DNA of 64,000 nucleotides, taken from assembly GCF_023716865.1 (NCBI RefSeq), contig NZ_CP092417.1, positions 5,248,001-5,312,000 on the forward strand. The letters run 5' to 3'. Source of the DNA: Endozoicomonas sp. SCSIO W0465. GTDB lineage: Bacteria > Pseudomonadota > Gammaproteobacteria > Pseudomonadales > Endozoicomonadaceae. Below, one piece after another: positions 36,768 through 45,352 of this stretch. A program made the position numbers and the translations under genes. Each line of letters starts with the position of its first letter. Within the stretch, counting starts at the first letter, position 1. The notes below the pieces were generated by a model that searched no databases, had not been told where the DNA came from, and saw nothing but the letters and a program-made list of their open reading frames with translations.

Positions 36768-37295
36768 ATTCAACCTGTATTGCAACACTTTTTTGAGAGT
36801 TGGAACTTATTCATTAGATATGAGGTCAAAATTTTACAGAAGGATATTAATTACATACCAGCATTTAATTTTTACAAAATAATAACATAAGAAACAGAGG
36901 AAGTTTTTATGATCGGACCGACTGTTGATATAAGCCGAACGACGGATTCCCCCCGTAATGCACAGAATTCTGAATGGACCTGCGTGAGCTGGTTTAAAGA
37001 ACTTTCTGATGCTATTGCCAGTAAAACATCCCGTTTTTTTGGGCGCGCTGTCGCCGCTGTGGTTTCTGTATTTGCCTCTTTTACTTCACAGACTGTTAAT
37101 ATGGTCTGTGCAGCCCAGAGCCTGGATAACAGAAAAATTATCAAACCTCAAACTATGGTTCAAAACCAGACACCCGGGATCGGTTCACAAACCCAGGTTC
37201 AAAATCAGGCGCCAGGGAGCGGATCACAAACTCAGATACCAGATAGCGGTTCACAAACCCAGCCCCCAAATCTTCCAATTATCCCGGAAGCCAAG
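36256..37295. repeat. Duplicated block, copy A (maf part, leader, effector N-terminus)
   Basis: From CCTGAATAGCTGCCAG inside maf, through the maf start and the A+T-rich leader, to the end of the conserved N-terminal region (NLPIIPEAK) of the first kinase-like gene. The same order recurs at 38501-39403. Confidence 0.8.
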
Positions 37296-38462
37296 TTATA
37301 TGCGGAGGCAATTTCGTCATATTTAAGTGAAAAAACCACGTTGAATGAAGTGTTGCAACGATCTGCAGGAGAATGTGTAAAGTACATGAGCCCAATGGGT
37401 AGTTTTTGCGTGATAACAATTCCTGATTTCCCCAGCATCATCATTAAAATTCCTGACAATCAAAAGCAACTGGAGTGTCGCAGTCAATCGCAAAATAACG
37501 CAGCCCACCTGACTCGGGAAAATCATTTCAACCGATTGATAATTCCTGAATCAAGAGTTGTATCGTTATCAATTGGTAAAGACTGTGTACCTGTTATTAT
37601 TGAAGACATGTTACCAATTCTGAACGGTACCTCTACCGAATTATTACGGCATTATGCCAATCATGAGGTGAAACTGGAAAGTGCCATTGAGCAAATGGCT
37701 AAATTTATCTGCATGACAAAACTGTCTGATATTAAGCCACAAAATCTGCCACTGATGTACGATCCAGAAACATCAGAGATATGTTTTGCCCTTGTGGACC
37801 TGGAGGTTTTTCCTGACAGACAATTTGCTGAGGGCATTCTCGGGTGTGAACAACAGCCAGGTGAGCCTGCTTACGGATTATTGAATTATTTCCCCAGATA
37901 TGCAGATAAAATTGCAGGAATAGTCCGTACTTTTTTACCTGCAAATGAGATTGAATGCATTGAGGAAGCATTAAACCGTTGCGTCAATAAGGCACACAAG
38001 ATTATGGATAGGGAGCGAGATATTGAAATATTCCACAGTAGAAATGGAGTTGTTTCAGGAACCCCCGCAATACCTCAGTCAATTGTCGAAGATATTTTAA
38101 AAAAAACTGATGAGTTAAGACAATCAACTGATAAAAAAATTGCTGAGATTATCCCACCTAATAATAAAATTGTCAGAAAAATTATTTCAGCCATAAATGA
38201 TGAAGTGAGTAAAAAAGAAGGAGACTGGAGCAGTGCTGTTCATGGTCGGGAATGGAGACTGAATATGTCTCGTCCACAAAAAAGAAGAACGGTAGACTAT
38301 ATTAGAACTTATTTTTCTTATATTGATGAATGCCTAATTCCATACCTCCAAGAGAAAGGTTTTGTCCATTCACAATTAGATTATGAACAATCGAAAGAGC
38401 ACAATATCCATATACGGCGGGAAATTGCACTGGGTGAGTTTGATGTCATCGTGCAGTTTTAG
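36909..38462 (+). CDS. Kinase-like protein A with shared N-terminal module (candidate effector)
   Basis: This 517-residue protein has two parts. Residues 1-129 (starting MIGPTVDIS) are nearly the same as in the gene at 39043 and include a Gln/Gly/Ser-rich repeated linker (SQTQVQNQAPG type) ending NLPIIPEAK. The rest looks like a divergent protein kinase: a strand with a candidate ATP-binding Lys at about 180 (SIIIKIPD), a hinge-like VPVIIEDML, the catalytic-loop pattern DIKPQN at 274-279 and a metal-binding LVDLE at 295-299 replacing DFG. The C-terminal 150 residues are charged helices of unknown role. A GGAAG ribosome site precedes the ATG. The gene is A+T-rich and inserted between maf and mreD. 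Kinase activity and secretion are both inferences. Confidence 0.6.
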   Translation: MIGPTVDISRTTDSPRNAQNSEWTCVSWFKELSDAIASKTSRFFGRAVAAVVSVFASFTSQTVNMVCAAQSLDNRKIIKPQTMVQNQTPGIGSQTQVQNQAPGSGSQTQIPDSGSQTQPPNLPIIPEAKLYAEAISSYLSEKTTLNEVLQRSAGECVKYMSPMGSFCVITIPDFPSIIIKIPDNQKQLECRSQSQNNAAHLTRENHFNRLIIPESRVVSLSIGKDCVPVIIEDMLPILNGTSTELLRHYANHEVKLESAIEQMAKFICMTKLSDIKPQNLPLMYDPETSEICFALVDLEVFPDRQFAEGILGCEQQPGEPAYGLLNYFPRYADKIAGIVRTFLPANEIECIEEALNRCVNKAHKIMDRERDIEIFHSRNGVVSGTPAIPQSIVEDILKKTDELRQSTDKKIAEIIPPNNKIVRKIISAINDEVSKKEGDWSSAVHGREWRLNMSRPQKRRTVDYIRTYFSYIDECLIPYLQEKGFVHSQLDYEQSKEHNIHIRREIALGEFDVIVQF

Positions 38463-38500
38463 CATTATCCTGCATATTAATCAGTGTCTGTCAGAAAACG

Positions 38501-38900
38501 CCTGAATAGCTGCCAGAAACACTGACAACCAAAACCCAACCATAACTCCGGATACCTTAGGCACCGGCTTTATCGGTGGGCTCTCCGGAGGCAATATAAT
38601 GATCAATAACTGACCAGACTGATCATTAAAAACCACATAGGAGCTTTCCTGAAATAATATCCACATTTCTGAATATCAAAACTACGTTCGTCCTGAGCCT
38701 GTCGAAGGGCGTGAACTCCGGCCTCATGTATTGTGCCAATCACCCTTCGACAAGCTCAGGATGAACGGAAATCGAGTTCAAAATGTGGAAATTATTTCGG
38801 GACAATTCCATAGGGCTTCATCAATCGCACAGACCAGTTTATGAAAGGAGATACCAATTTGTTGTAACAGCTGCGGGGATTGGGAAGCCACATAGATCAT
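38501..38900 (-). pseudogene. maf remnant (second copy, internally deleted)
   Basis: Both ends match the intact maf gene. The 3' part (GGCACCGGCTTTATC, then GGCTCTCCGGAGGCAATATA) and the 5' part (CATCAATCGCACAGACCAG through the start codon region AGATCATATTCAACC) are present. About 290 bases of the middle are missing and replaced by an inverted-repeat element. Frame is lost. It shows that the kinase-like gene and part of maf were duplicated together. Confidence 0.85.
38647..38802. repeat. 156-bp palindromic MITE-like element
   Basis: Terminal inverted repeats TCCTGAAATAATATCCACAT and the complementary ATGTGGAAATTATTTCGGGA bracket an internal hairpin formed by CGTTCGTCCTGAGCCTGTCG and the complementary CGACAAGCTCAGGATGAACG. 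It is non-coding and inserted at the maf deletion point. Confidence 0.75.
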
Positions 38901-39042
38901 ATTCAACCTGTATTGCAACACTTTTTTGAGCGTTGGAACTTATTCATTAGATAGCGGTCAAAATTTTTAAAGAAGAGTATTAATCACATACCAGCATTTA
39001 ATTTCTACTGAATAATGGAATCAGAAACAGAGGAAGTTTTTT

Positions 39043-40320
39043 ATGATCGGACCGACTGTTGATATTAGTGGAGTGACGGATTCCCAACATAATACACAGA
39101 ATAGTGAATGGACCTGTGTGAGCGGGTTTAACAAAATTCCTGATACTGTTGCCAGACAAACATCCCCCTTTTTTGGGCATGCTGCTTCCGCTGTGGTTTC
39201 TGATGCTATCCTTCCTCCTTCACTGGCTGTTGATCCTGCATATGCAATCAAGCCCCTCCACGACAGAAAAATTGCCAAACCTCAAACCATGACTCAAAAC
39301 CAGATACCAGGGAACGGTGCTCAAACCCCTGTTCAAAACCAGTTGCCAAGTAGCGGTCTACGAATCCCGGCTACAAATCTCCCGGTTATTCCAGAAGCCA
39401 AAGTACAATGGCAAAGATACATCCATGATGATGATGTCAGAACTACAATGGAACGTTACGATCGTTTTTTGGCAGATAACGCCTTACATCACCCGGAGGA
39501 GATCCCAAAGGAAGCATATCGACAATTGGAAAAGGCAAGAGGTGGTGATATTCCCATGGAGTTAATCACTCCAGATTCCGTCACAACAATAAAACTCCTG
39601 GAAGAGCTGGGAGGCGGTGGTTCAAAGACATTCTACGATATCGGCAATGGCCAGGCTCTGGCGTTGATTCAGGCCCCACACCAATTCTATGATGAGTTAA
39701 TGATGCTTAGATACCTGGAAAAACTGGGTATTCCTACCAATGAAATCAAACCCGCTGTTATTGGATGGAAATTTGAGGGCGTCACATACACAATAGCAAC
39801 CTACATTGCGCCATCATTCAGCGCATACGCGAATCAAAATGCTTTCGTATTGGACCGCAAAAATTACCGTGAGACTGTCGAACGACTGAATAACAAGAAA
39901 GTGTTACCAGCAGATCAGAACCCATTCAGTCTTGAGCACTGGGATGAAGTCTTAAACCCACTGGTTAAGGATATCCGAACCCTCATTGATAATGGCGTTT
40001 CCACACTGGGTGATTCCCTCAATGCCATTCTTGTCGGTAAAGGCACTCAATTCCACTCAGGAGGTCCAGCTGATTATGAGGCTCGCGCATTTCCATTTGA
40101 TTTCTCAGACAAGTACGATCAATACGATCAGCTTCCTGTGAAAAAGCGGCTTACAACTGAAGAGGAGAGAAAAACATTGAAGGATTATATTGAGCAAGTT
40201 GTTTTTGTTCAATTTAATGCCGCTGCAATCTTCTTGCCAGGTAAGTGGAAAGACCTTGTTGATCGCCTTACCGAAAGATACCTTCGCCAAGGGGCTAAAC
40301 CACCCGGAAATAGCGCCTGA
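39043..40320 (+). CDS. Kinase-like protein B with shared N-terminal module (candidate effector)
   Basis: This 425-residue protein shares its first 120 residues (MIGPTVDIS to NLPVIPEAK) with the gene at 36909, but its remainder is different. That part resembles a protein kinase fold: a Gly-rich loop LGGGGSKTFYDIG near 190-200, a helix with Glu (QFYDELMMLRYLEKLGI), a hinge-like YTIATYIAP, a catalytic-loop-like GDSLNAIL near 323-330 and FDFSD near 352-356. The usual strand-3 Lys is not evident (LALIQAP), so it may be a pseudokinase or a non-canonical family. The 3' end overlaps the convergent mreD stop by 26 bases. N-terminus, leader and linker are conserved while the C-terminal domain is exchanged, as in effectors built by terminal reassortment. 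Confidence 0.6.
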   Translation: MIGPTVDISGVTDSQHNTQNSEWTCVSGFNKIPDTVARQTSPFFGHAASAVVSDAILPPSLAVDPAYAIKPLHDRKIAKPQTMTQNQIPGNGAQTPVQNQLPSSGLRIPATNLPVIPEAKVQWQRYIHDDDVRTTMERYDRFLADNALHHPEEIPKEAYRQLEKARGGDIPMELITPDSVTTIKLLEELGGGGSKTFYDIGNGQALALIQAPHQFYDELMMLRYLEKLGIPTNEIKPAVIGWKFEGVTYTIATYIAPSFSAYANQNAFVLDRKNYRETVERLNNKKVLPADQNPFSLEHWDEVLNPLVKDIRTLIDNGVSTLGDSLNAILVGKGTQFHSGGPADYEARAFPFDFSDKYDQYDQLPVKKRLTTEEERKTLKDYIEQVVFVQFNAAAIFLPGKWKDLVDRLTERYLRQGAKPPGNSA

Positions 40321-40780
40321 GAAACCGTAGTCCGGACATCATCCAGGGCCAGACCAGTGCACTGGATATTGACGGCAGCAAATACCAGACAGAGGGAATT
40401 GTGCCCCCTACCGCACTGCGAGCCCATAGCAGCAACAGCTGATAAAAACCAATCATCAGGAACACCATGAAAGCCTGTTGCCAGACAGGAAATAACCTCA
40501 GTCGCCGATGCAGGCTGAGTACAATAAAAACGACCACCAGCATACCCAGGGAGTTCAGACCAAACAGACTTCCCTGAAACACATCCAGAAGCAAACCGGC
40601 GATGAAGGCAAAAAACAGACCAAACCGCTCCGGCAATGCCAGAACCCAATATATAACCACCAGCGGCAGCCAGGCAGGGCGAACCAGTGATAACCACTCA
40701 GGCAATGGCATAATACTGAATACCGCCCCCACCAGCAGGGTCATCCACACCACCCAGTGAGCATTAGACTGCTGCACCAT
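40295..40780 (-). CDS. mreD: Rod shape-determining protein MreD
   Basis: This 161-residue inner-membrane protein has five or six predicted helices (WVVWMTLLVGAVFSIMPLP, FGLFFAFIAGLLLDVFQGS and others), and the GLLLDVFQGSLFGLN block is the MreD signature. It is a partner of MreC and RodA/PBP2 in the elongasome. Its ATG overlaps the mreC stop (TAATGG). It is the last gene of the mreBCD unit here, since the downstream maf gene is separated by inserted plus-strand genes, and its 3' end overlaps one of them. Confidence 0.92.
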   Translation of the reverse strand: MVQQSNAHWVVWMTLLVGAVFSIMPLPEWLSLVRPAWLPLVVIYWVLALPERFGLFFAFIAGLLLDVFQGSLFGLNSLGMLVVVFIVLSLHRRLRLFPVWQQAFMVFLMIGFYQLLLLWARSAVGGTIPSVWYLLPSISSALVWPWMMSGLRFLRRYFRVV

Positions 40781-41685
40781 TATTGCTGTACCTCATCTGT
40801 CTTCTTTCCCGCTCCTGTCTCCGAAGGATCTGCCTCTGTAGCATCTGTTGGCACAATCAGGCTGCTGACCTCCCGAAAAACCAACAACACAACCCGGCTT
40901 CTATTCACTTCAGCAAGCGGCTGCACTGCAATGGAAGCAAAGGCATCGCCGGGATTATGCATAACCCCGGTAACCACCCCCACCGGGTATCCTTCAGGAT
41001 AGGTTCCCCCCAGCCCCGAACTGGTCAGCAGATCACCCTCCTGAAAATCTTCAGTAACAGGAATATGCAGCAGATCAAGACGATCCGAACGACCAGTCCC
41101 TGCAGCAATAGCTCGATATTTGGTTCGGTGATTTTGCACAGGAATTCGTGCCGCCATATCGGTCAGCATCAACACCCGACTGCTAACGGGACTGACTTCA
41201 ATAACCTGCCCCATGACGCCATGAGCATCAAGAATGGCCTGGCCTTCATAGACCTTATCAATAGCTCCCTTATTAATGATCACCCTGTGCCGGAAAGGAT
41301 CAGGGTCAATGCCAACCACCTCTGCAACCAGCACTTGCTCATCCACCAGTTCAGAAGAGTTCAGCAACTCCCGCAGACGAATATTCTGGGCAGTTAATGA
41401 GGCAAGCTTCTGGACTTTCTGTTCAAGGATCAGGTTGCGTGCTTTGAGACGAGCGTTTTCCTTTAACAAGTCGTTATGCGACATCACCACCTGTGAAGCG
41501 GTTCCCCAGATACGCCCGGGAAGGTCAGCAAGAAACAGAACAGGCGTAGCAGCAACAGTCAGCCACTGGCGAACTTGTGACAAGGCTCGATAGCTATGAT
41601 CAAAATACAACATCGCCAATGACAGGATGATCAGCAAAACAAAGCGTGTGACCAGTGACTGGCGTTGACTGAAAATCGGTTTAAT
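40780..41685 (-). CDS. mreC: Cell shape protein MreC, probable AUU start codon
   Basis: This 301-residue periplasmic elongasome protein has one N-terminal helix (FVLLIILSLAMLYFD), a coiled coil (NDLLKENARLKARNLILEQK) and a beta domain with VYEGQAILDAHGVMGQV and TSSGLGGTYPEGYPVGVV. The conserved family N-terminus (E. coli MKPIFS) appears here as IKPIFSQRQSLVTRF, encoded from an ATT at 41685. Exactly six bases before that ATT stands AAGGAG. No ATG, GTG or TTG occurs between the upstream in-frame stop and this ATT. The first conventional in-frame start is a TTG at 41637, inside the membrane helix. I therefore choose ATT, a rare start codon. Confidence 0.85.
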   Translation of the reverse strand: MKPIFSQRQSLVTRFVLLIILSLAMLYFDHSYRALSQVRQWLTVAATPVLFLADLPGRIWGTASQVVMSHNDLLKENARLKARNLILEQKVQKLASLTAQNIRLRELLNSSELVDEQVLVAEVVGIDPDPFRHRVIINKGAIDKVYEGQAILDAHGVMGQVIEVSPVSSRVLMLTDMAARIPVQNHRTKYRAIAAGTGRSDRLDLLHIPVTEDFQEGDLLTSSGLGGTYPEGYPVGVVTGVMHNPGDAFASIAVQPLAEVNRSRVVLLVFREVSSLIVPTDATEADPSETGAGKKTDEVQQ

Positions 41686-41829
41686 AACCTGCTCCTTACC
41701 AGGCCTCAGAACTTATTTGTCTTGAAAATGCCACATCAGAAACCAAAATAGCGAATCAGCAATACTTCCAGGAGAAATATTGCTGATCATATTCCAAAAC
41801 AGATGCTTGGCTAACAGAGACGCCGGGCG

Positions 41830-42867
41830 TTAATCCGTGGACAAAAGATCCATACGGTGCTTATCCATCATCTCGATGGCCCTGCCACCGCCACGAGCCA
41901 CACAGGTGAGCGGATCTTCCGCGACCAGAACCGGTAAGCCGGTTTCTTCACTGATCAGTTTATCCAGATCCCGCAGCAGTGCTCCACCACCGGTCAGAAC
42001 CAGACCACGCTCGGCAATATCAGAAGCCAGTTCTGGCGGAGATTGTTCCAGAGCACTCTTGACGGCTTGGACAATGGCTGTCAGCGACTCCTGAAGCGCT
42101 TCCAGAATCTCGCCACTGTTCAGGGTAAAGCTCCGGGGAATACCTTCTGCCAGGTTACGCCCGCGCACATCAATTTCCAGTAGCTCATCACTTGGATAGG
42201 CAATGGCAATTTCCTGCTTGATGCGTTCAGCCGTAGCATCACCGATCAGGCTGCCGTAGTTGCGGCGGACATAAGTGACAATTGCATCGTCAAAACGGTC
42301 ACCGCCAATGCGCACGGATTCAGAGTAGACAACACCACTGAGGGAGATAATGGCAATCTCCGTGGTACCACCACCGATATCCACCACCATGGAACCGCTG
42401 GCTTCTTCAACCGGAAGTCCGGCACCAATAGCCGCTGCCATAGGCTCTTCGATCAAATAAACTTCCCGGGCACCGGCACCCAGCACCGATTCACGGATCG
42501 CCCGCTTTTCAACCTTGGTTGATTTGCAGGGTACGCAGACCAGCACACGGGGACTGGGCTGAATAAAACTGTTCTCATGCACTTTGTTAATAAAGTGCTG
42601 CAGCATACGCTCGCAGACATCAAAATCTGCTATCACACCATCCTTCATGGGACGAATAGCGGTAATATTGCCGGGGGTTCGGCCCAGCATCCGCTTGGCA
42701 TCGGCACCAACAGCCACTACGCTCTTCTGATTGCCGAGATTGCGGATAGCAACCACAGAGGGTTCATTTAACACTATGCCCTTTTCGCGGACATAGACCA
42801 GAGTATTGGCTGTTCCAAGGTCGATCGAGAGATCGCTGGAAAACAGGCCACGTAACCTTTTCAGCAT
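41830..42867 (-). CDS. mreB: Actin-like rod-shape protein MreB
   Basis: This 345-residue cytoplasmic bacterial actin assembles under the membrane and guides lateral wall synthesis with MreC/MreD. Phosphate-1 (LSIDLGTANTLVYV), phosphate-2 (MVVDIGGGTTEIAIISL) and adenosine (LVLTGGGALLRDLD) motifs are intact, and length is standard. It is transcribed away from gatCAB, about 600 bases from gatC, with mreC 144 bases downstream. Confidence 0.97.
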   Translation of the reverse strand: MLKRLRGLFSSDLSIDLGTANTLVYVREKGIVLNEPSVVAIRNLGNQKSVVAVGADAKRMLGRTPGNITAIRPMKDGVIADFDVCERMLQHFINKVHENSFIQPSPRVLVCVPCKSTKVEKRAIRESVLGAGAREVYLIEEPMAAAIGAGLPVEEASGSMVVDIGGGTTEIAIISLSGVVYSESVRIGGDRFDDAIVTYVRRNYGSLIGDATAERIKQEIAIAYPSDELLEIDVRGRNLAEGIPRSFTLNSGEILEALQESLTAIVQAVKSALEQSPPELASDIAERGLVLTGGGALLRDLDKLISEETGLPVLVAEDPLTCVARGGGRAIEMMDKHRMDLLSTD

Positions 42868-43469
42868 GTTATGGTGTACCTTGATTCAAGGCTTGGATAA
42901 TTCCAGAAACTCTAACAATGCTGCCACCAGAGGGCAAGCAGCAATTGTGCAATGAGGGAACTGCGCCTGAACTTTTGCGTCAGGAAACGAATTCAAACGG
43001 TGGTTGTTATCCCGGGATTTGCCAAAAAAACAGGTGAAGATCCTTGTGTTTATAAAACGACATTACGGTATTTTTACCCTAACCGACACCCCATTTACCA
43101 TTCCTGCAGAGATATTTCAGGTAAACATCCCATGGATCACCCGACAAACCCTTGAGAAATAAGCAGGCAGCCCATACATTAGCGTCTTATTTAATTTAGG
43201 CTCTATTTTGATTACGAACTGCTCTACAGTGAAAACTGACTGTAGGTCACGAAAAACAAGGATTGGGCAACATTACCGGACAATATGCTGACAACCTTTG
43301 TAGATAAAGGGCTTCAGCAATGTTCAACCCAGTAGCAGTCTGAAATCCTACAAGAGCCTAATTTATTGTGAAAATGCTCCTGTCAGTCTATTTCCGTCAT
43401 TTTCATAGACAGCCTCCTATTGGGCGAGCATCTCGCTCACTGTTATTCATTTACGGAGAACCCCTACCA
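42868..43469. other. Divergent intergenic region between mreB and gatC
   Basis: About 600 bases holding the two divergent promoters. A plus-strand frame at 42952-43155 and an upstream extension of gatC from 43368 have no supporting features. No RNA gene was recognised. Confidence 0.5.
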
Positions 43470-43757
43470 ATGGCCATCGACGCCTCTGGAGTCAAAAAGG
43501 TTGCAAAACTTGCTCGTCTGTCCATTGACGAAGATACAGTTGAAGCAACCGCTGCCACCATCAGCAGCATACTGGAACTGGTCGATCGGATGCAGGCCGT
43601 TGATACACAAGGTGTGGAACCCCTGGCCCACCCACTGGATGCCATCCAGCGCCTGCGCCCTGACGAAGTCACCGAAGAAAACCAGCGGGAGACGTTACAG
43701 AGCTGTGCGCCTGCCGTTGAAGAAGGCCTCTTCCTGGTTCCCCGTGTTATTGAGTAA
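43470..43757 (+). CDS. gatC: Aspartyl/glutamyl-tRNA amidotransferase subunit C
   Basis: This 95-residue small subunit stabilises GatA on GatB in the GatCAB amidotransferase, which converts Glu-tRNA(Gln) and Asp-tRNA(Asn) to the cognate amides. Conserved blocks are VKKVAKLARLSIDED, VDRMQAVDTQGVEPLAHP and LRPDEVTEEN. The frame is open to 43368, but homologues begin at MAIDASGV and a GGAG precedes that ATG, so 43470 is chosen. First gene of gatCAB. Confidence 0.93.
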   Translation: MAIDASGVKKVAKLARLSIDEDTVEATAATISSILELVDRMQAVDTQGVEPLAHPLDAIQRLRPDEVTEENQRETLQSCAPAVEEGLFLVPRVIE

Positions 43758-43864
43758 GGAAGCCGTTCGGTTCGCATGCGAGCCGACACCCGAAACAACC
43801 AGGTGGTCGACTCCCCTGATCGGGAACCGCCCTACGAACTACGTCATCCAACCGACCGAATCCC

Positions 43865-45316
43865 ATGTACAAGAAAACCATTGCAGAACAGAGCCGGGCA
43901 TTAGCCAGCGGCGAAATATCCAGTGTCGAATTGACCCAAACCTACCTTGACCGAATCAGGCAATTTGATGGCGACATCAACAGCTTTATCACGGTAACTG
44001 AAGCATTGGCCCTGGCACAGGCAGCCGCCGCCGATAAACGCCGTGCTGCTGGCAATGCCAATGCCATGACCGGCATTCCCGTTGCCCATAAAGACCTGTT
44101 CTGCACAGAGGGCGTCAAGACCTCCTGCGGCTCAAAAATGCTGGACAACTTTGTTGCGCCTTATGAGTCCACGGTCACTGGCAAATTCAGGGATGCTGGT
44201 GCCGTTATGCTGGGCAAAACCAATATGGACGAGTTTGCCATGGGCTCTTCCAATGAAAACAGCCATTATGGCCCGGTCAAAAACCCATGGGACAAATCTG
44301 CAATTCCCGGCGGCTCCTCCGGCGGTTCAGCAGCAGCCGTAGCAGCCTTGCTGGCAGCTGGTGCCACCGGCACAGATACCGGCGGCTCCATTCGCCAGCC
44401 AGCCTCGCACTGCGGTATTACCGGACTTAAGCCGACCTATGGCAGGGTTTCTCGCTGGGGTATGGTCGCCTATGCATCCAGCCTTGACCAGGCTGGCCCG
44501 ATGGCCCGTTCTGCTGAAGATGCCGCCATGATGCTGAACACCATGGCCGGCTTTGACGAACGCGATTCCACCTGTCTGAACCACGACGTTCCAGACTATA
44601 CCGCAACGCTGAACGACTCACTGGATAGCCTGACCATCGGTTTGCCAAAAGAGTACTTCACCGCCGGTCTGGACAGTGAAGTGGAACAACAGATTCGACA
44701 TGCCATTGCCGAATACGAAAAGCTGGGGGCAAAGGTTAAGGACATCAGCCTGCCTAATGCCGAACTGTGCATTCCGGCCTATTACGTTATTGCACCGGCC
44801 GAAGCGTCTTCTAACCTGTCCCGCTTTGATGGAGTCCGTTTCGGCTATCGCTGCAAAGATCCAAAGGATTTGATGGATCTCTATATTCGCAGTCGCAGCG
44901 AAGGTTTTGGTGAAGAAGTCAAACGTCGTATTATTGTGGGCACCTACGCCCTCTCTGCAGGTTACTACGACGCTTATTACCGCAAGGCCCAGCAGATCCG
45001 TCGCCTGATCCGTGATGACTTCCTCAACGCCTTCAAAGAGTGTGATGTCATCATGGGCCCTAACGCCCCGACATCCGCCTTTGACATTGGCTCCATGAGC
45101 AATGATCCGGTCGCCATGTACCTCTCGGATATCTATACACTGTCGGTTAACCTGGCAGGCCTGCCCGGATTATCCGTTCCCGCAGGTATGGCAAACCAGC
45201 GCCCTGTCGGCCTGCAGATCATTGGCCAGCACTTTGACGAAGCCCGTCTGTTGAATATTGGCCACCGCTTCCAGCAGGCGACCGACTGGCACCAGAAATC
45301 TCCGGCATTGGTTTAG
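43865..45316 (+). CDS. gatA: Aspartyl/glutamyl-tRNA amidotransferase subunit A
   Basis: This 483-residue amidase-signature glutaminase subunit has a full Ser-cisSer-Lys triad: Lys in PVAHKDLFCTEG, cis-Ser in IPGGSSGGSAAAVAA and the nucleophile Ser in GTDTGGSIRQPASHCG. It releases ammonia from Gln and channels it to GatB. It lies 107 bases after gatC and 36 bases before gatB. Length and motifs are standard. Confidence 0.97.
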   Translation: MYKKTIAEQSRALASGEISSVELTQTYLDRIRQFDGDINSFITVTEALALAQAAAADKRRAAGNANAMTGIPVAHKDLFCTEGVKTSCGSKMLDNFVAPYESTVTGKFRDAGAVMLGKTNMDEFAMGSSNENSHYGPVKNPWDKSAIPGGSSGGSAAAVAALLAAGATGTDTGGSIRQPASHCGITGLKPTYGRVSRWGMVAYASSLDQAGPMARSAEDAAMMLNTMAGFDERDSTCLNHDVPDYTATLNDSLDSLTIGLPKEYFTAGLDSEVEQQIRHAIAEYEKLGAKVKDISLPNAELCIPAYYVIAPAEASSNLSRFDGVRFGYRCKDPKDLMDLYIRSRSEGFGEEVKRRIIVGTYALSAGYYDAYYRKAQQIRRLIRDDFLNAFKECDVIMGPNAPTSAFDIGSMSNDPVAMYLSDIYTLSVNLAGLPGLSVPAGMANQRPVGLQIIGQHFDEARLLNIGHRFQQATDWHQKSPALV

Positions 45317-45352
45317 GTCACTGCTCCAGGACAAGGTATAGGACACAGTAAT

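Larger units (their letters stand above)
38463..39042. other. Region between the two kinase-like genes
   Basis: 580 bases with no intact gene. It contains the maf remnant (38501-38900) interrupted by a 156-bp palindromic element, then a copy of the leader that also precedes the first kinase-like gene. Confidence 0.8.
38501..39403. repeat. Duplicated block, copy B
   Basis: Same order as 36256-37295: maf remnant, A+T-rich leader with GGAACTTATTCATTAGATA, GAAACAGAGGAAG before the ATG, and the effector N-terminus up to NLPVIPEAK. It is shortened by deletion in maf. Confidence 0.8.

Noticed and set aside
43368..43469. Upstream extension of gatC
   Set aside because: Homologues begin at MAIDASG, which has a GGAG in front. 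The extension has no conserved sequence.
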